Of a DNA stretch of 64,000 nucleotides, positions 23,403-35,959 are shown one piece after another. Position 1 is the first letter of the stretch; every line of letters starts with the position of its first letter. The notes under the pieces are model-generated. The model searched no databases. It was not told the DNA's origin and was given only the letters and a program-made list of their open reading frames with translations. Position numbers and translations under genes: made by a program. Source of the DNA: Trichobilharzia regenti (lineage: Eukaryota; Platyhelminthes; Trematoda; Strigeidida; Schistosomatidae); NCBI GenBank assembly GCA_944472135.2, contig CALYDD020000394.1:1-64000 (forward strand), read 5' to 3'.

Positions 23403-23935
23403 TCAGATAAGATAAGATAAAATAATAGCTTTATTCCAAATCAGTACTTGTGATACAGAATGGAATTCTCAGCATTTTTACTACAATATTGCATCCAGTT
23501 AGTACATTACCAATAAATAAAGTTCTACATAGATTAAAGTTATCTCAATCAGTTTTGACAACAACATATTAGCATGTCGGTAGCAAAGCCAAAATTTAAA
23601 CAGAGTGTTTGAAGGTGTTAGAAAAGTAGATACTACTAGCATATTTACTGGCGTAAGCGATAGCAAAATAGTCGAGATATACAGAGTGTAAAAGAACGAA
23701 CAAGAGTGTTTTAAGTAGAGTTTGTAAGGAAGAGAGAAACAAAACGGCACATAACAAAAATAAACACAGAAGGAGAAAAAAAAGGTAGAGAGAAAACGTT
23801 GTACCTGTAAATGATGTGAGTTGGAAAGACGAGATCCATTTGTTCTACTGACTATTTAATAAGTTAAAGGTTTCACGCCTAATGCTTTCTTTATCGCACA
23901 GAACACGAGCTAGGTAGGGTATGGATGATACTACC
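23403..23935 (-). mobile_element. CR1-like LINE 3' end, right arm
   Basis: This is the reverse-complement counterpart of 7,063-7,590, with an AGATAAGATAAG-type tail at 23,405 on the plus strand. Beyond 23,935 the left arm has the PLE stub, whereas here the sequence runs on directly. Confidence 0.78.
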
Positions 23936-25261
23936 TGATACTACTTGAAATGTCAAGCACTTGGCGAACTCAAGTCACGTAACTCCGTCATAGTCGTCTT
24001 TCAATATTATTTACAATGTGAGGTCAAATAGTACAAAGGCTGTTAGGTTTCGACATTTGCGTTGGCCATTCGCCAGTAAAACAGCAAACTCTGTGTGCAG
24101 AAAACGTTTGTCAAGTATCTTAATCGACCGTGGTCTTTACCTCTTCATTATTTCTTAAAATAATTTCCTTGCTTTTACTATATTATTAGATTCACCATTG
24201 TCACTCTAACATTTTCATTTTGCACGTTTTCTGATCGTCTCCACACCTGTTGAATGGAAACTCATCTACCTTTCTGCTAACCGAATAACAATTTTAACCT
24301 TTTCAAATTTCCAACTCTCTCTACCTTGGCACTGTTCAGTATCATGCAATCAATCGTTTGTTTTTTAGTTTTGAAGTCATTTCTAAGTACGTTTATCAAT
24401 TACGTCACCCATATTACACTATAATGGACTACTGTACATTCTCGGTAAATGCAATTAGGACTCTGCATCAGCAGAAGATTGCTTCGTCGATAAGGAAAAC
24501 TTTCCTCACTGAATTGTCATATATTATCCACATAAATGAACACTGCGCTTACTCTTCAGTTTCATCCACATCCAGCAGGAATTGTGGAAAAAGAACGATT
24601 TCTTGTATATGAGAGAATATTCGATCTACAGTGAAAACAAGAATACTGTTTTCTTCATTTTATCATTTTCTAAGGCCAGTCAACTCAGCTAGAAATCATC
24701 AAAGATAAACTACGGAGGACTGAAGGTAAGATGACTGACTTCATGTGGATACATAATAATACTGTTCTTATATTAACCTACACAAGCTTTTGTGTACATA
24801 TTGTTCCTCGATGTTTTGTCACATTCTGTCGCTTGCAATAATCCGTCTCTTGTGCTGTATACTAAATGATTCTCACTTTCGCCTTCATAGGTGTTGAACA
24901 GAAATATGCTGATTTGGTTCTCGAAAAAGAAGCCAAGATTTTTCAATATGCATGTAAACAATTATTTCATGTGCATGATATGATGACTTGGTTAACTTGA
25001 TTTATGCATTTCGTCTTCGCATGAAATATTTGTCATATTTTGTTCCGAGTTTTTTCCCCATCGTCCAATTCGTAGACAACTTTTGAGTTTAAGTAATGTG
25101 AATACATGGAGGAGCTTGACACGAGATTTATAATAATAATGTCATGTGAAAAGTGATGAACTCATCAACGCGCGTCTGCATATCTCCTTATTCACTTCAC
25201 ATCCACTCACACTCGCTCCAACTGGAAATTTCGCACGTTCATGCTGATGACATTTAACAAA
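23936..25261. other. Right-arm sequence without recognised gene
   Basis: It matches 4,891-6,957 in reverse but lacks the left-arm stretch 5,507-6,236. The junction equivalent is near 24,640-24,655. No supported gene. Confidence 0.5.
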
Positions 25262-26760
25262 GTTTACACACAATGATAACTGTTTTGATATTGCTAATAT
25301 TTTGGGGAAAATTACTGCTGCTCGTGTTCACACCACTGTTGGAATTGTTTTATTCACACACTATGATTTGTGCCCATATATATAGCTCATTATTATAATT
25401 GTTAGCTCATTCGTGTTTTCTATTCAAAATTATATTCCAAGATGTTGGTAGGGTAAATAGTTTTATTTTGAATTCTTACTTCACATTTATCCAGTAAATA
25501 TTCTTAGCTAATCTCACCTGTTAAGTTGGTTTTAATTTCAATTTTGAACCCTCCTGATAGTTTGTAGGTACGAACAGGAAAGTTAGGAATGCAGATTTGT
25601 AACTCAAGTTTTGTTGTTGGTAATATTTCGAGGAAAATTACTGCCCGTGTTCACACCACTGTTCGAATTGTTTTATTTATACATTTATGATTTGTACTCA
25701 TATATATAGTTCATTTTTTTTTGCTCATTCATGATTTTGTATTGAGAATTATATTCCAAGTTATTGGTAGTTGTACTGAGTCACCCTTGTTACATGTATC
25801 GGTGTGACCTTAATGAATACAGATTCTGTTATAAGTCACTTTTTTCATTTGTTCATGTTAGTTTTCAGAATACACACACTGCTCCAATTGATATTGTGGT
25901 CTTTGTCTCATGCATGTGCAGCTATCGATGAATTTTTTTTCAAGATTCTTGAAGGCTTGTGTTCCTGTTGGTTGACGTTTGGTATGGCGTTTGAGTGATC
26001 TGGCCGTCTGCCCCATATATTTAGTCGGACAGTCAGCACAAGACATTTTATGAATCAAATTGTTTTTATCCATCATTTTGATAGGATCTTTCAGCGAATT
26101 TATTTTATTTTTGATCAGATTCGTCGGTTTAAACGTTGTTCGAATGCCGATATTCTTGAGGTTTCTTTGAATTGCCTCTGATGTACCATTTTTATATGGT
26201 ATTGTGACTGTTTTTTTCCACTCTTCCGTCTTGTTCTTCTCCGGTTTACCCTCTTTTTTCTCTTTTTATATTATGCTTTGTGAATTCTTTAGGGTAGTTG
26301 TTTTTGAGTAGCATTTTGAATAGGACGTTTATTTCTTTACACTGGTGCTCTGGTGTTGTTTTCAGTCTACGCATTCTATCTGCAATACCTTGTATTAATC
26401 CTCGTTTTACTGTGAGTGGATGAGCTGAGTAATAATTAAGGAATCTTTCAGAGTGTGTGGTTTTTCTCTATATCGTCGTTTTTATTCTACCATCTGTCGT
26501 TCTTTGTATTTTGCAGTCTAACAAAGGCAGTTACCCAATTTCATTCTCTATTTCCATAGTGAATTTTATTGAGTCAACATACCAATAATAATAGTGAACT
26601 ATATATTTGAGTACAAATCATACATGTGTGAATAAAACAATTCCAACATTTGGTGTGTGAACACGGGCAGTAGTAATTTTGCTCGAAATATTACCAATAA
26701 CAAAACAGTTATCATTGTGTGTAAACTATTGAAATATAATTATACTTTATTTGATCTATC
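25262..26760 (-). pseudogene. PLE family C relic, right arm copy, rearranged
   Basis: This is the counterpart of 3,722-4,890. The minus strand encodes a broken GIY-YIG region (MMDKNNLIHKMSCADC and YMGQTARSLKRH near 25,980-26,076) and RT tail remnants up to about 26,570. Unlike the left arm, the 3' side has two versions of the terminal repeat (about 25,262-25,445 and 25,615-25,800), separated by a 165-bp segment. That segment also occurs at about 28,227-28,383 and in the left arm at about 2,056-2,214. Function is excluded by stops. Confidence 0.8.
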
Positions 26761-26764
26761 CCAC

Positions 26765-26905
26765 AATGCTCCTCACCGATGCACACCTGATATCTATGGT
26801 CGACCTGCGAAATTTGGGCTACCGATAGCCACGCTGAAAGTTCCATACTTGTGCCAAAAATACAGTGTGGAATCAAGCTGTAATCAAAAATAAAAAAAAC
26901 TTTTT
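26765..26905 (+). mobile_element. 5'-truncated SINE (CR1-tailed type), right arm
   Basis: This is the counterpart of 3,573-3,715. The body GCGAAATTTGGGCTACCGAT and the tail GTGTGGAATCAAGCTG are clear, with an A-rich end at about 26,890. The head is absent. Confidence 0.75.
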
Positions 26906-28979
26906 ACTGATACTGATGATGTTTACTTTATTGTAAAGTGAATACATTACTGTGGAGGCATTCTTCAATAATAACTGATTGGCTCACTGCTTTCTACATA
27001 GTGAATGCTTAACCTAATACAGCTGTCCTGTTTCATGAAGTCGCTCTCCTCAATTCTCTTTTTTCTACTAGCTATGATTAATCATAGAACACGCAACGAC
27101 ACCATGAAATGTAAGTGAATATTTTTGGGAATTTCGATGACTAACAAACTCTTTCAGATGTCAACTGTTTAAGAAATTATGACGCACCCTATTTGGGAGC
27201 TAGATTATTCGACGGTGTGTTCCAAGATTTATGTCAACTGTGTATACTACTTTTATCCACATATTTATCACATGAGATTCGGTTATTGTACTTGTATATA
27301 ACATTTTACTTCTGAGTTAGACAGAACGAAGTAGCCACCAGAACACTTCAGTGAGATCTGACAAATATGCAACTACACTGTCAGACTTGAAACAGTTATC
27401 TTATCTTATGAGATTCCTCACTGATTAAGTGTTAAGAGGAACGCTTTGCATTGAGGTTGTGGCTTGAAGGATACGTGTTCAGGGAATTTCAATTCTGCTT
27501 TCTTCAACATGCTATCAACTTGCTTCAATCTACAACCCAGTTTAACGTACATATTATGTGATCATTTCATTTGGATTCACATGTTCAAAACCCTGTAGTC
27601 ACGCATCAATTAAAAGCGCTGAAGTCTCGATTTCGAACAGTCAGCTAGTAATTCCAATAGGAATCAGAATTCGTTCAATCGATGGCGATATTTGTTCCTA
27701 ATTAGATAGAAAACAACCTCACAGGAAACGAATGTTTGAAGAGAATCAATTTCGCCCTTATTTAATATTATGAGAATTGGGTAATTGCGTGTAGTTAGTG
27801 TCATTTCATTCTGTGAAATTATTCTTGAGTATGCGAGGGAATAAAGATGCTGTGATGAGTGCTGTATTAGAAACTATTCTTTTGCATAATCTCTCAACTT
27901 TGATTATCATTTTCTGTATTTTCAGGTTTGGCATACACACTCAAAAACGCTGACCTATATGGTGAATTGACTTTATGACAACTGATTTTTATGTGTGGTT
28001 CTTGTCACTTTGTCAGCATCCAGTATATAATTTAACCGTTGAGGAGGATTTCTGAGATGGACCGCATTCCATGAATCTATTCACATTTTTCAAATATTTA
28101 TCTAGCACTATTTTTCCAAGATAATAAGCATGAATTGATATGATGTTTAAATACATTTACACACAGGTCCGTTCCAAGAAGAGCATTCCCTTCATAAATG
28201 TATTCTCGAACAGCGTGAAACTCACATCGGTAAATAGTTTTATTTTGAATTCTTACTTCACATTTATCCAGTAAATATTCTTAGCTAATCTCACCTGTTA
28301 AGTTGGTTTTAATTTCAATTTTGAACCCTCCTGATAGTTTGTAGGTACGAACAGGAAAGTTACGAATGCTGATTTGTAACTCAAGATAACTCACTTCATA
28401 TTGATTGCTGTGATGTTTTACTTTCTGATAGGTCTGTAGTTGCATGAGTGTTTGTTGGTAATGATACTTTCAGTGGATATTTCCCTTCTCGTTGTTTCAA
28501 TGACTTGTTCTTTTCCCTCCATTTCTTCATCAGCTAAGATGGATAAATCAGGAGGAAATATTTGTGATCAGTTTAAACCACAAGCAAGGTATCATGGTAA
28601 TCCGTTTTGGACAACTCACATATGTATTATATTCTGTAAGATCACTGCCTTGTAAGATGCTGGAAATGAGTTTCCGAAATTCACCGGGTTAATTTTCGAA
28701 GGTCAAATCTATTCTCATATCACACTAATTCACATAATACATCTTGCTTTCAATGTGTTAGTGTTGTCAGTGAATGGGACGTTACAATATCAATATTAAG
28801 TGCACAACCGGATGGCTCTCCTTGCTATCACACCCCTAGCCTGTCATATGCTCTGATGGTGTTCTCGTGACTTTTGTTGCCAGATCTGCCAAGGGTGATG
28901 GGATAGTACGCGACCTAATTGTTGTGTGCAAGGTTTGAAGAAGGCTGTGTGCTATATGCTTGTGCCTCGCCCTGATAAT
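26906..28979. other. Outer right-arm sequence and flank without recognised gene
   Basis: Homology to the left arm runs to about 28,500, where the partner reaches base 1 of the window. From 28,500 to 28,979 I see no gene; the 71-residue ORF at 28,440 has no domain. Confidence 0.45.
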
Positions 28980-29212
28980 GTTAGTGCGTCAGTGGTTTAG
29001 AGGTTAGGACGCTCGCCGACCATGCACATGGTCCGAGGTTCGATCTCCGGCCGAAGCACTCCTTTACCTCGCTAAGCCAGAAGTAATGAAGATAAAGAGG
29101 AAAGGTTGGGCATGAGTCTAGCAACTTCATCCTGTAAAATAAACACTGCTAGAGAAACTTCAAGCTACTAGCTTGAGGCCCTATGTTCCACTGGGAACGT
29201 GAAGGAAAACAA
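28980..29212 (+). mobile_element. tRNA-headed SINE, second type (RTE-like tail)
   Basis: The head has a good box A-like AGTGGTTTAGAGGTTAGG (28,991-29,008) and a good box B-like GGTTCGATCTCC (29,038-29,049). It shares the CACATGGTCCGAG stretch with the SINE at 14,545. The body and tail differ. The 3' part near 29,175-29,205 reads GAGGCCCTATGTTCC, resembling the 3' end of the RTE-like LINEs here (for example 53,950 in reverse). It therefore looks like the same head joined to a different LINE tail. Confidence 0.72.
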
Positions 29213-32200
29213 ATCACACATCACATCTGTAGGGTGAAATGACGTGGATTCTGAAGTCTGTGACATTGTCTGATGTAATTGAGACTGCATTTCATGTAAT
29301 TTAAACACTCCTGTAAATTGTCATATAAGATAGAGTTGTCAGTCCACCGATAATGAGGAAGTCGAAATTATTTGATTTCAACACATGATGAGAAATAATG
29401 AGCAGATGTAAGGGTTTCTCAAGGTGTTTTGACTGTCTTCAAAGAGGTTGTATGACCAGCATTCGATTGAATGCTCATACAGACCGGCTGCTTAAACATC
29501 TGCTTAAGTCATCTACTTAAACACACTGAACCAAACCACAAGATATTTCACAGTATTCTGCATGATCACCTTTCACTATTTGATTCTGTGACATTGATTT
29601 TAAAAATAAAGGCATGATCATCCAAATTTCAGATATTCAGAAATTGAAGGATGCAGTAGAAGCTTCATATGTTGAAAGAAGGGTGTATGGCCTATACATC
29701 TGTAAGTGCAATCTGTTTTGTCCATGGGTTTTACACACTCCATTTATGTATTAATATCTAATCACAGAAACAAAGCACAAAAGATTCCGCTCATAAGCCT
29801 TTAGGATTACGTGAACATTGTTCGCTTGACAATGGTTATGTATTTATAACTGAAATCAGTAATACATTTGTCTTGAAATATCGAGGTTTCCAGAGAACTG
29901 TGCATTAATTAGTAGCCGGCACACAACATCTGCTTGTATATAGGTGTATTCAGTGAAGAATGTCCACTGATCACAGAAACTAGCATAGGCTGAGAAGTAC
30001 ATTAAGGGATCAATGCTCAGACGGCAATCATCAGTATGCAAAGGCGAAAGTTAAGGTACACAGTGGCTGAAGCACATGCTCACTCAGAGTGGAAATGTTA
30101 GGAAGGAACCAGATCAGTATTCGTGTTTGCGCAAAATGTAGTAAAATTATGTGACAGAGATAAAAGGAATTTAGTAGCGGAGAAAATTCCCGATGTGTTC
30201 ACGTGTGTGCTATTACGCGTCAGGTAGATAAATCAATACATTTGTGAAAATCAAAAGCAACAATGACAACGATGGTTTATCGTTATCGCAACGAAGGTTT
30301 TGGAATAACCGCTGCCTCCCAGTTTATTACCAGTGACTTACTTACACATGAGTGTTTCACAATAGAGGCAGTGTTGACAGATTGAGCAAGAAATGTCCTG
30401 CATCAAACATCTTCTAGACAAAGGAAATTATCCAATGCATTTATTACTCCAGGCTTTGTCAGATCCTGTCAAATGTAGGACAAGGAGTCTACGCATGAAT
30501 AAAGCTGATGAATAAAGCTTGCTTTTTTGACTAATATGTCACTTTTACATTGCTCTTTTTTTCAAGTCCTCAGAAAAATTCACAAGACTGCCATCGAGAG
30601 GTTGGAAAGTAAGATTAACCTACTATCTAATACGAACTCCGCACATTTGATTCTTGAAAATCGACTGATGAGAGAAACTGACATCCTGCCTACATAGATA
30701 AATATGTTTAACTGAAATTTGTATGTTGAACAACAGAGACAGGGTTTGTGTGATCATCGCTGGATCACCAATTTACTTATGTCATATCATATCATCTGAA
30801 ATCACATTTAGTATTTTGAAGGCAATCATGCAGTGTATCACAGACTTCACATTCAACAAAACCCAATCGACTACTTCTTCTCGAGTGAAGACCAGTTGTG
30901 GTCAAGTAGATTTGAACCACGTCAGAAATTCCCAATACACCATCATTCACACCCACAGCCACAGAGACACACGCACATTAGCGCGAATAAATGCGTTTAA
31001 GATATCTGAAATATGCGATTGGATGAAGTTGACTGCACTCACTGACTATCTGTCATTCTGGGTGAGGAATGACGTGTCTTCTTCAAGTCAAATTATTCAC
31101 ACCGATAGTGAATACTGGTCGATTCATTCGTGTTTCTCCCTTTACTCATAACATTCAGCGTTTCTTGCTCTTTCATGAAGTCAATAATGCTCACCATCTT
31201 TCATTTTTTCAACAGGAGCGGGAAGAGAAAACTAGAAGAGAATATGAATTTCTTCCTCACGCTAGACCGTGAAACGTGTCTTCTGGACATTATTGAAATG
31301 TACTGCTGTGCAGTGGATTTCATGAACACTTTTAATTAAATAATTCACTTTCTTTATAATGTTAACTGTCTGTCTTCTAAATACATTTTATTCACGCAAA
31401 TATTTAACTTATTCCTACTGGTCAGATGGATTCGGTGTTCTCATTCTGAGTCATTAGCACACCAATCGAAGCTAACTTATTTACATTAAACCTGGATTTT
31501 ATATAATTCAACTTTTCAATTCATCAGTTGGTGGGATTTTTAATTGACAACAGTATCATCGAGATCAGCCAAATTCACCTTATGTCATGAGGAGCGTCAG
31601 CGCTGCTCATTGGCCTCCTGGAAGGTTATATTTAATATGGAAGAATTGAAATTCCATGCATTTGAACACGATGTGATCGAATAGGCCACCATTCAACCTG
31701 ATTTCGCCACCTCATCAATAGGAATGCAAACATTTGACAGTACTGATCTTAGCCGCATCATTGAGGTAGCATAGTGATGGATCGAATTGCTGATCCCAGT
31801 TGCGTCAGTTACGTATTCACTAATCTCCAGATTTCTGTAATTTAAAGTCATAACACTAACAGCAGGATGACGAGATAATATTTTCACTGATAGATATTGT
31901 CTGCATTGTGAAATAAATGTCTTATTTTGAAATTCGAATTAGGAAATGAGGAAAATCAGATGGAGTGATTCAGCAAAGTGTCTCTTTTCAAACAGTTGAT
32001 CATCAAGCCTCACCCTCTCATACATATATCTTTCATGCATTCACATTTGGCTTATTTCATGAATAACACTACATTGCGATGTGGCCTAATTTGAGTCAAG
32101 CGTAAGAAACTTAGCTTCCCAGCAGTTTGTTTCCTCTCTTCGACGGTCATTTATTTGGTTTCAGCTCATTTCACCAAGCAAAGAGAAACTTCACACAAGA

Positions 32201-33859
32201 TGCTACCTTTAGGTTTTCCTTGAATACTGTCAGGTCGCCTTGCAATGTACTACTGAACTACAATAAAAGGAGACACAGGATACCCACTCCCTGCAGACTT
32301 CTCTTAGTTGATGTCCGCGTTGCGCCCAACGAACATTCCGAAAAGTGCTTAGGGCAATCGCACTCTCCCCTCTACAAACCACACTAGGTCTTCGGATTCT
32401 AGCACTTTACTGGCCACCAAAATTCAACCAACAACATCAACCCATTTCGCCCGCATTTTGATTGCTAGTCTGCTGAAAATTCGTTCTAGATTTATGAGAC
32501 AGTTCAGATAAGAAAAGCATCTGATGCTCTCCAGCATGATATGGGCGTAACGGAATCTTGTATCAAAATGAGGAAGAAAATTTCAGTCAAACTAACGGCT
32601 TCAGAACCTCTTATAATTTTTCCAGAACTTGAACGAGCATTTGCATATTCTTGTACAAATGAATCATTCAGTATCTGCATGGCTATTTCATTACTGACGT
32701 CTGGAGGAAATGCTACACGTGCTTCAACAGCCTCTCTTGTCTTTCCACAATAAGATGTAGAAGATAAGTCAAACTCTTTTCCATCTCACGGCAATTAACT
32801 CTCAACTGCTTTTCAAAACTGGCTGGAAGACATTCAACATTCACTAGTATTGCCATCAAAGTGTTTAATTTCGTGAACATTAGCATGCACATATTACTAA
32901 CAAGGCGCCCAGAGATTCCTTCAATTCTGACGCGAACTCGCCTCTCATCTCAGGCCTATAAGTGACTGCATTCTACCCCATTTGTGTTGTTGCCTTGTTT
33001 CCTGTGATTCGGTCATTGTGAAATGCAACTATTAATAACTGTAAATAACTGAATAATCTTGAGAAGTTTTCTGTCCACCATTCGTCGTAGGAAATCGCCA
33101 ATTACCTGGAATGCTTGGATACCTGTTGTGTGTCGAATAAAGATCGTGATGTCAAACTTTCAGCTCATTTCATTATTGAGATTGGCCTGGATTCGTAACG
33201 TCTTCTGTAACTCTCGTGTTTCAATATGAATCAATTTATCTGCAAAATGATGAGCTCCGTCGACTCCTTATACATGAAATCTATGGCACTTCTTTTGAAA
33301 CAAGAGAGACGTCTGAGTTCAAAAAACACGCTCCTGTCCACAAGTGAAACATTCGAAATTTTATTCAACAGCTTCTGATACCAGCTTCAAGCGAGAATTT
33401 GTTGATAACATACGAACTGAACCACGCAATCGTCTAATTGATGGTATTATCATTCGGAAACTAGGTAAAGTGCTGGTTCTTATTCCTTCCTCCACTTTCC
33501 GAACTGCTAACGATTTATGTATTACATATGGCGAAGTCAACATTGAATACCCAGCCCACAACACACCAATGACTGATGTACTGCTGTCTGTGGTTGCTAA
33601 TGCAAGTCTTCATGAATCGAAATTCAATCTGTCATCGACAACTGATAGATTGCAAAAAAAGGCAAAAATATCGAACCATGTTTAGCATATGAGAGATTCA
33701 TCCACGAAGCACTTGTCGTTTTCAAGATACGAGATTAGCCAAATGAAGTCTCCTTTCCGGAGTTCGAGCGCTTGCGTTTCTCAGATTTCGCATGATTCTC
33801 TCAATTTCAAGGTGATATGCAGTCAATTACTCTCCCAATATTCCACAGTATTCATTGTA
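29213..33859. other. Unassigned sequence, no supported gene
   Basis: About 4.6 kb with no recognised repeat or gene. The longest ORFs are 30,723-31,151 (142 residues, plus) and 33,344-33,685 (113 residues, plus). Neither has a domain I can name, a signal peptide or clear splice context, so neither is called a gene. Confidence 0.45.
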
Positions 33860-34205
33860 GCCTGATGAAAACCTTTATCACAAGTTCAGGAAAGTTTCAG
33901 TGTCTCATGACTGATACTGAGAGTTCTGAGTCTATAATTTCTTTGAATGATTTAAACACGCTTCGTGAGTATGACTGAGTAAAACCCATATCCGGTTGAA
34001 TTACAGCTGTTACTGGTCATCAACCTCTTATTGGTACTGCTATCATTGATTATATTGAAATTTTCCTTACCTAGACAACGAATACGCTCCACCATTTTTG
34101 TGATTTAAGGCTGCTAGTTTGCTGAATGTCCAAATGTCACTATGCCTGAGTTATTCAGCGAATCTTTGTTCCGAATTACTTCTCGAATGTTTAAAATATG
34201 TGGGG
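33860..34205 (+). repeat. Diverged third copy of an arm segment
   Basis: This resembles about 12,200-12,590 in the same orientation (shared GAGTCTATAATTTCT, GGTCA...CCTC, GCTAGTTTGCTGAATG-like and CCTGAGTTATTCA stretches). It is also similar to 19,360-19,700 in reverse. It is more diverged than the two arms are from each other, so it predates the inverted duplication. It ends at a G-run near 34,205. Confidence 0.6.
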
Positions 34206-34365
34206 GGGGGCAGGGAAATATTAATATATGTGTAAAACTTGGGCACTGTGGTATTAAGTAATTCCATATTAGTTTGATTATTAAATGTATCACACAGTGA
34301 AACAGTATTGTATACTGGATGACGTTTCGAACACAATTTATTGTTCATAATCATATCAATCAGGT

Positions 34366-35070
34366 TGTAAAGGTTGTAAAATGTCTCGCCAGCAGAGCAA
34401 GGAAGATATGTACGGATGACCTCTTAGAAAAGGAATTTGAATATATTCACGATTCCTTAACGGAGATGGGCTATCCGAGTAGTTTCATAAAGAAACATAT
34501 GAAAACATCAGAGAAAAAAACCTGAGACTCTGACTGCACATAAGAAACCTCTATTTATTAAGTTACAATTTAATGGTGACTTATCACGTGATATTCTGTT
34601 CCAAAGACTTTCATGGAATATACGTAGAACATTTTTACGCAGCACACCTATGTTTGCCATTCTCTAGCCGACGAATGATTGGGATGCAAACGAAGGATAA
34701 GCTTGATAGTTTTGCCACATCTATGTGTATTTATCAATTCAACTGCACCTGCGGTGACAGTTATATTGGGCGTACTACTAGACAGCTTAGCCAACGTGTT
34801 AGTGAACATTTCCCATCGTGGTTTGGCAAAGGACAGACAAAAACAATCCGTAGCTCAATTCTGTCACATTTAATTGATAGTGGTCATGTAGTCGATAAAA
34901 CGAAAGCCTTCAAAGTAATTCATCGTATCCCACCGAATCTTTCTAATAGACTTCGTATTCGTCCACTGCACACTGCTGACGCGATAGGCATTCGAACTAC
35001 TAAACCTAAACTATGCATTCAAAAGAAGTTCGTACAGCCAGTATCCCTCCCGTGGCCTAATAAGACATAA
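34366..35070 (+). pseudogene. PLE family B, linker and GIY-YIG nuclease fragment
   Basis: Two plus-strand frames (to 34,525, then 34,573-35,070) together cover the end of the RT and the nuclease domain. The first has EMGYPSSFIKKHMK, equivalent to NGYPRNFIKRHI in family A. The second has DKLDSFATSMCIYQFNC, CGDSYIGRTTRQLSQRV, HLIDSGHV and the C-terminal signature TKPKLCIQKKFVQPVSLPWP before the stop. The RT itself is missing and a frameshift lies between the parts. GIY-YIG nucleases of PLEs nick target DNA for integration (family knowledge). Confidence 0.85.
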
Positions 35071-35959
35071 CCAACTAAAGATTTCTACACCACCCCTTAT
35101 TTATATTTCCAACCCCTTTCTTTTCATCCCTTAATCTTATCTTCATTATAAACGTGTTTCATTTCCTTCCCTTACATTCCAACATTACGTAATCGGTTCA
35201 TTGCTTGTTTTTACTAGCCTTTATCGACTACTTCCACCTGAACATTTGTTTGATTGTTTAATCATACTGTTTTTCATTATTCGTGTTACCACAGATTGCC
35301 TCACTTTTTCATTCTTATTATTGATAAGACCATTATTAATATTATCATTACTACTATTATGACTGATTGCACAATTTATATTCACCATCGTATTATCCTA
35401 TAGACAAAACACCATGATTGGTTCATATTTGAATTTTATTTGTAAACTTATGTAGTGATATTAGAGTTAAGCCTGATGAGATCTAATAGAAAACAACAAT
35501 ATGTTGTTCTAAAATTTAAGGGTTATTGTTACTGATTTGCTGAGATCCGAATGCACAAAACTCCAAGTGGTTTACTTATCATCCATAGAGGATCCTCATT
35601 TCTGTTGAGACTATGTTAAGCGGACTCAAGTTATTCTAAACTGGCTTTCCCTTCATACAATAAATGTCTCTTTGAGATGAGGGAGTGAAAAATCGTGTTT
35701 TTTTTCCAACAGTGTACACACGACATCAATAAACAGTATGCTTGAAAGATCAGCTTAGTGATAGGAAACAGGAATGACAGCTCAAGTATGTGAAATATTC
35801 AAACAATATGAAAATGCAATTCAACTGAAACAAGCATGTTTAGATTTAGAAGCATCTCAAATGTCCTTTATGAGCGGGATCGACCGTAACTTAAGCTATT
35901 ATATTTTCATGAATTTGAAAGGCGCCAAGGATATGGGGCTGTGCAGTATGTAGAATAAA
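35071..35959. other. 3' flank of PLE-B fragment and unassigned DNA
   Basis: The first few hundred bases are probably PLE-B 3' untranslated sequence. A CUGAUGA box followed by GAAA and a perfect hairpin (35,471-35,520) hints at a hammerhead, but stems I and II do not form. No gene. Confidence 0.4.

Larger units (their letters stand above)
19360..28500 (-). repeat. Right arm of large inverted duplication
   Basis: This is the reverse-complement partner of 1-12,590. It preserves the empty sites of the left-arm PLE insertions: near 28,405 for the PLE at 81-1,991 and near 23,935 for the stub at 6,959. It lacks the RTE-like LINE found in the left arm at 10,320, and has about 80 bases near 20,605-20,685 with no left counterpart. 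It has its own private change, an extra 165-bp segment plus a second terminal repeat inside the family C PLE (25,440-25,790). The many scattered substitutions and different insertion histories show a real duplication rather than an assembly echo. Confidence 0.9.

Noticed and set aside
1..28500. Large inverted arms as an assembly artefact
   Set aside because: The arms have many scattered differences and distinct insertions with target duplications, which a duplicated contig would not show.
35471..35520. CUGAUGA followed by GAAA and a perfect ACAACA/UGUUGU hairpin, like a hammerhead core
   Set aside because: The nine bases between the box and GAAA do not form a stem II and no stem I pairs, so it is at most a decayed core in the PLE-B 3' region.
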